This document shows positions 5,333 through 6,129 of a DNA stretch of 6,129 bases, piece by piece (within the stretch, counting starts at the first letter, position 1; each line of letters begins with the position of its first letter). The position numbers were made by a program, and so were the translations under genes. Source of the DNA: an uncultured Acidimicrobium sp. (GTDB lineage: Bacteria > Actinomycetota > Acidimicrobiia > Acidimicrobiales > Ilumatobacteraceae); assembly GCA_903850275.1 (NCBI GenBank), contig CAINLH010000361.1, forward strand, positions 1-6,129, read 5' to 3'. The notes beneath the pieces were generated by a model. The model was given only the letters and a program-made list of their open reading frames with translations, was not told the origin of the DNA and made no database searches.

Positions 5333-5761
5333 TCAGCCGACGACGCTGAGCCCCATGCTGCGTGCGGTGCCACGAACTTGCATTTTTGCGGCTTCCATGT
5401 CGTTGGCGTTCAAGTCTGGCATCTTGATCTTGGCAACTTCTTCGATGTCTTTCTCGGTTACCGAACCACACACTTCTTTGCCTGGGTTCTTAGCAGCCTT
5501 GTCCAAACCGGCCTTCTGACGAAGCAGAACTGGTGTTGGTGGTGTCTTCAGAACGAAGGTGAACGTGCGGTCTTCGTAGATGGTGATGTCGACAGGAATG
5601 ATGGTGCCGACTTGTGCTTCGGTTGCAGCGTTGTACTGCTTCACGAAGTCCATGATTTGGATGCCGTGTGGCCCCAATGCGGTACCGACTGGTGGGGCTG
5701 GTGTTGCCTTACCTGCTGGAATTTGAATCTTGACGATTGCTGCGACGTCTTTTTTTGCCAT
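5333..5761 (-). CDS. rplK: 50S ribosomal protein L11
   Basis: L11 binds the 23S rRNA GTPase-associated centre and helps translation factors and RelA act at the base of the stalk. The 142-residue product has the normal family length (about 141-145). Residues 1-70 form the N-terminal domain, with the proline-rich segment PAGKATPAPPVG (15-26) and the ALG motif that thiostrepton-type antibiotics contact. Residues from about 75 form the rRNA-binding domain, with MPDLNAND and the terminal GTARSMGL motif. Two residues differ from the common 'VGPALGQ': Thr27 sits where most L11 proteins have proline, and Pro31 where Gln is usual. The ATG at 5759-5761 gives the canonical MAKK start. The Shine-Dalgarno is weak, only a purine run (AAAAGAAAGA, about 5771-5780) 9 nt upstream. 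The gene follows nusG by 30 nt and precedes rplA by 74 nt. Confidence 0.98.
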   Translation of the reverse strand: MAKKDVAAIVKIQIPAGKATPAPPVGTALGPHGIQIMDFVKQYNAATEAQVGTIIPVDITIYEDRTFTFVLKTPPTPVLLRQKAGLDKAAKNPGKEVCGSVTEKDIEEVAKIKMPDLNANDMEAAKMQVRGTARSMGLSVVG

Positions 5762-5791
5762 GACGGGTGTTCTTTCTTTTCGAGTTCGTTG

Positions 5792-6129
5792 TTAGAGCTT
5801 GGCTACTTGGCTGAAGTCCATCTCGACCAAGGTCTCGCGACCGAAGATGTTGACGAGAACTTTCAGCTTCATGTGATCTGGGTTGATTTCAGCGACTTGG
5901 CCGGAGAAGTCGGCAAATGGGCCTTCCTTCACGCGTACGCCTTCGCCAACTTCGTATTCCAACTTCGGTGCTTTGCGCTTCGGCGCTTCTTGGCCGTCGC
6001 CCTTTGCCGAAAGGAACGTTTCAACTTCTTTGCGCGACAACGGTGTTGGCTTCTGACCCTTTTGGCTTTGACCAACAAAACCCGTGACGCCCGGTGTGTT
6101 GCGAATGCAGAACCAGGTGTCGTCGTCCA
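5792..6129 (-). CDS. nusG: Transcription termination/antitermination factor NusG, C-terminal part (5' end outside window)
   Basis: NusG binds the RNA polymerase clamp through its N-terminal NGN domain. Its C-terminal KOW domain contacts Rho or ribosomal protein S10. The frame is open to the right edge and ends at a TAA at 5792-5794, giving 112 complete codons. The visible part starts inside the NGN domain with DDDTWFCIRNTPGVTGFVG, matching the conserved 'W..(V/I)RNTPGVTGFVG' end of that domain. A 'KPTPLS' segment and a charged linker (EAPKRKAPK) follow. The KOW domain comes next (VGEGVRVKEGPFADFSGQV), and the protein ends VEMDFSQVAKL. An in-frame TTG at 6038-6040 is an internal leucine, not the start, because conserved NusG sequence continues upstream of it. 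The stop lies 30 nt before rplK, the usual neighbour. Identity is very secure; only the upstream part is missing. Confidence 0.97.
   Translation of the reverse strand, partial: DDDTWFCIRNTPGVTGFVGQSQKGQKPTPLSRKEVETFLSAKGDGQEAPKRKAPKLEYEVGEGVRVKEGPFADFSGQVAEINPDHMKLKVLVNIFGRETLVEMDFSQVAKL

Noticed and set aside
6038..6040. TTG as a start for an 82-codon protein
   Set aside because: Conserved NusG sequence (RNTPGVTGFVG) continues in frame upstream to the window edge, so this is an internal leucine codon.

Overview
This window holds one ordinary, highly conserved bacterial operon, all on the minus strand. In transcription order (high to low coordinates) it contains the 3' end of nusG, then rplK (L11), rplA (L1), rplJ (L10), rplL (L7/L12), and rpoB (RNA polymerase beta), which runs off the left edge. 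This is the classical nusG-rplKA-rplJL-rpoB(C) cluster. I see no mobile element, tRNA or rRNA gene, CRISPR array, phage gene or foreign insert. Every long plus-strand reading frame is a shadow of these genes.

Organism: an actinobacterial lineage is most likely. The RpoB rifampicin-region sequence is closest to the mycobacterial type as I remember it, the NusG tail is of the KOW type, and the expected RpoB length (about 1,160 residues) leaves no room for the large proteobacterial lineage inserts. Moderate GC, the RpoB N-terminus and the L11 variant 'PPVGTALGPHG' make me lean towards Acidimicrobiia (Ilumatobacter-like aquatic bacteria). That placement comes from memory of the families and has only moderate confidence.

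Layout: 5792-6129 is the nusG 3' end; 30 nt later comes rplK (5333-5761); a 74-nt gap; rplA (4572-5258); a 262-nt gap with several hairpins that is the natural place for an L10 autoregulatory leader; rplJ (3779-4309); a 74-nt gap with a short imperfect direct repeat; rplL (3324-3704); a 191-nt gap with a strong hairpin; and rpoB (1-3132).

How the parts work together: L11, L10 and L7/L12 build the GTPase-associated region of the 50S subunit, and L1 forms the mobile stalk at the E site. NusG and RpoB belong to the transcription machinery, and NusG also couples RNA polymerase to the ribosome in several bacteria. The spacing suggests one operon with internal RNA-level control points before rplJ and before rpoB. 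The Shine-Dalgarno of rplL is much stronger than that of rplJ, which fits the several copies of L7/L12 needed per L10.

The points most worth a second look are competing RNA structures in the rplJ leader, a near-identical 14-nt motif shared by the rplA and rplJ upstream regions, a natural threonine in L11 at a thiostrepton-contact proline, and a valine at a normally polar position in the RpoB rifampicin region. I found no previously undescribed system.
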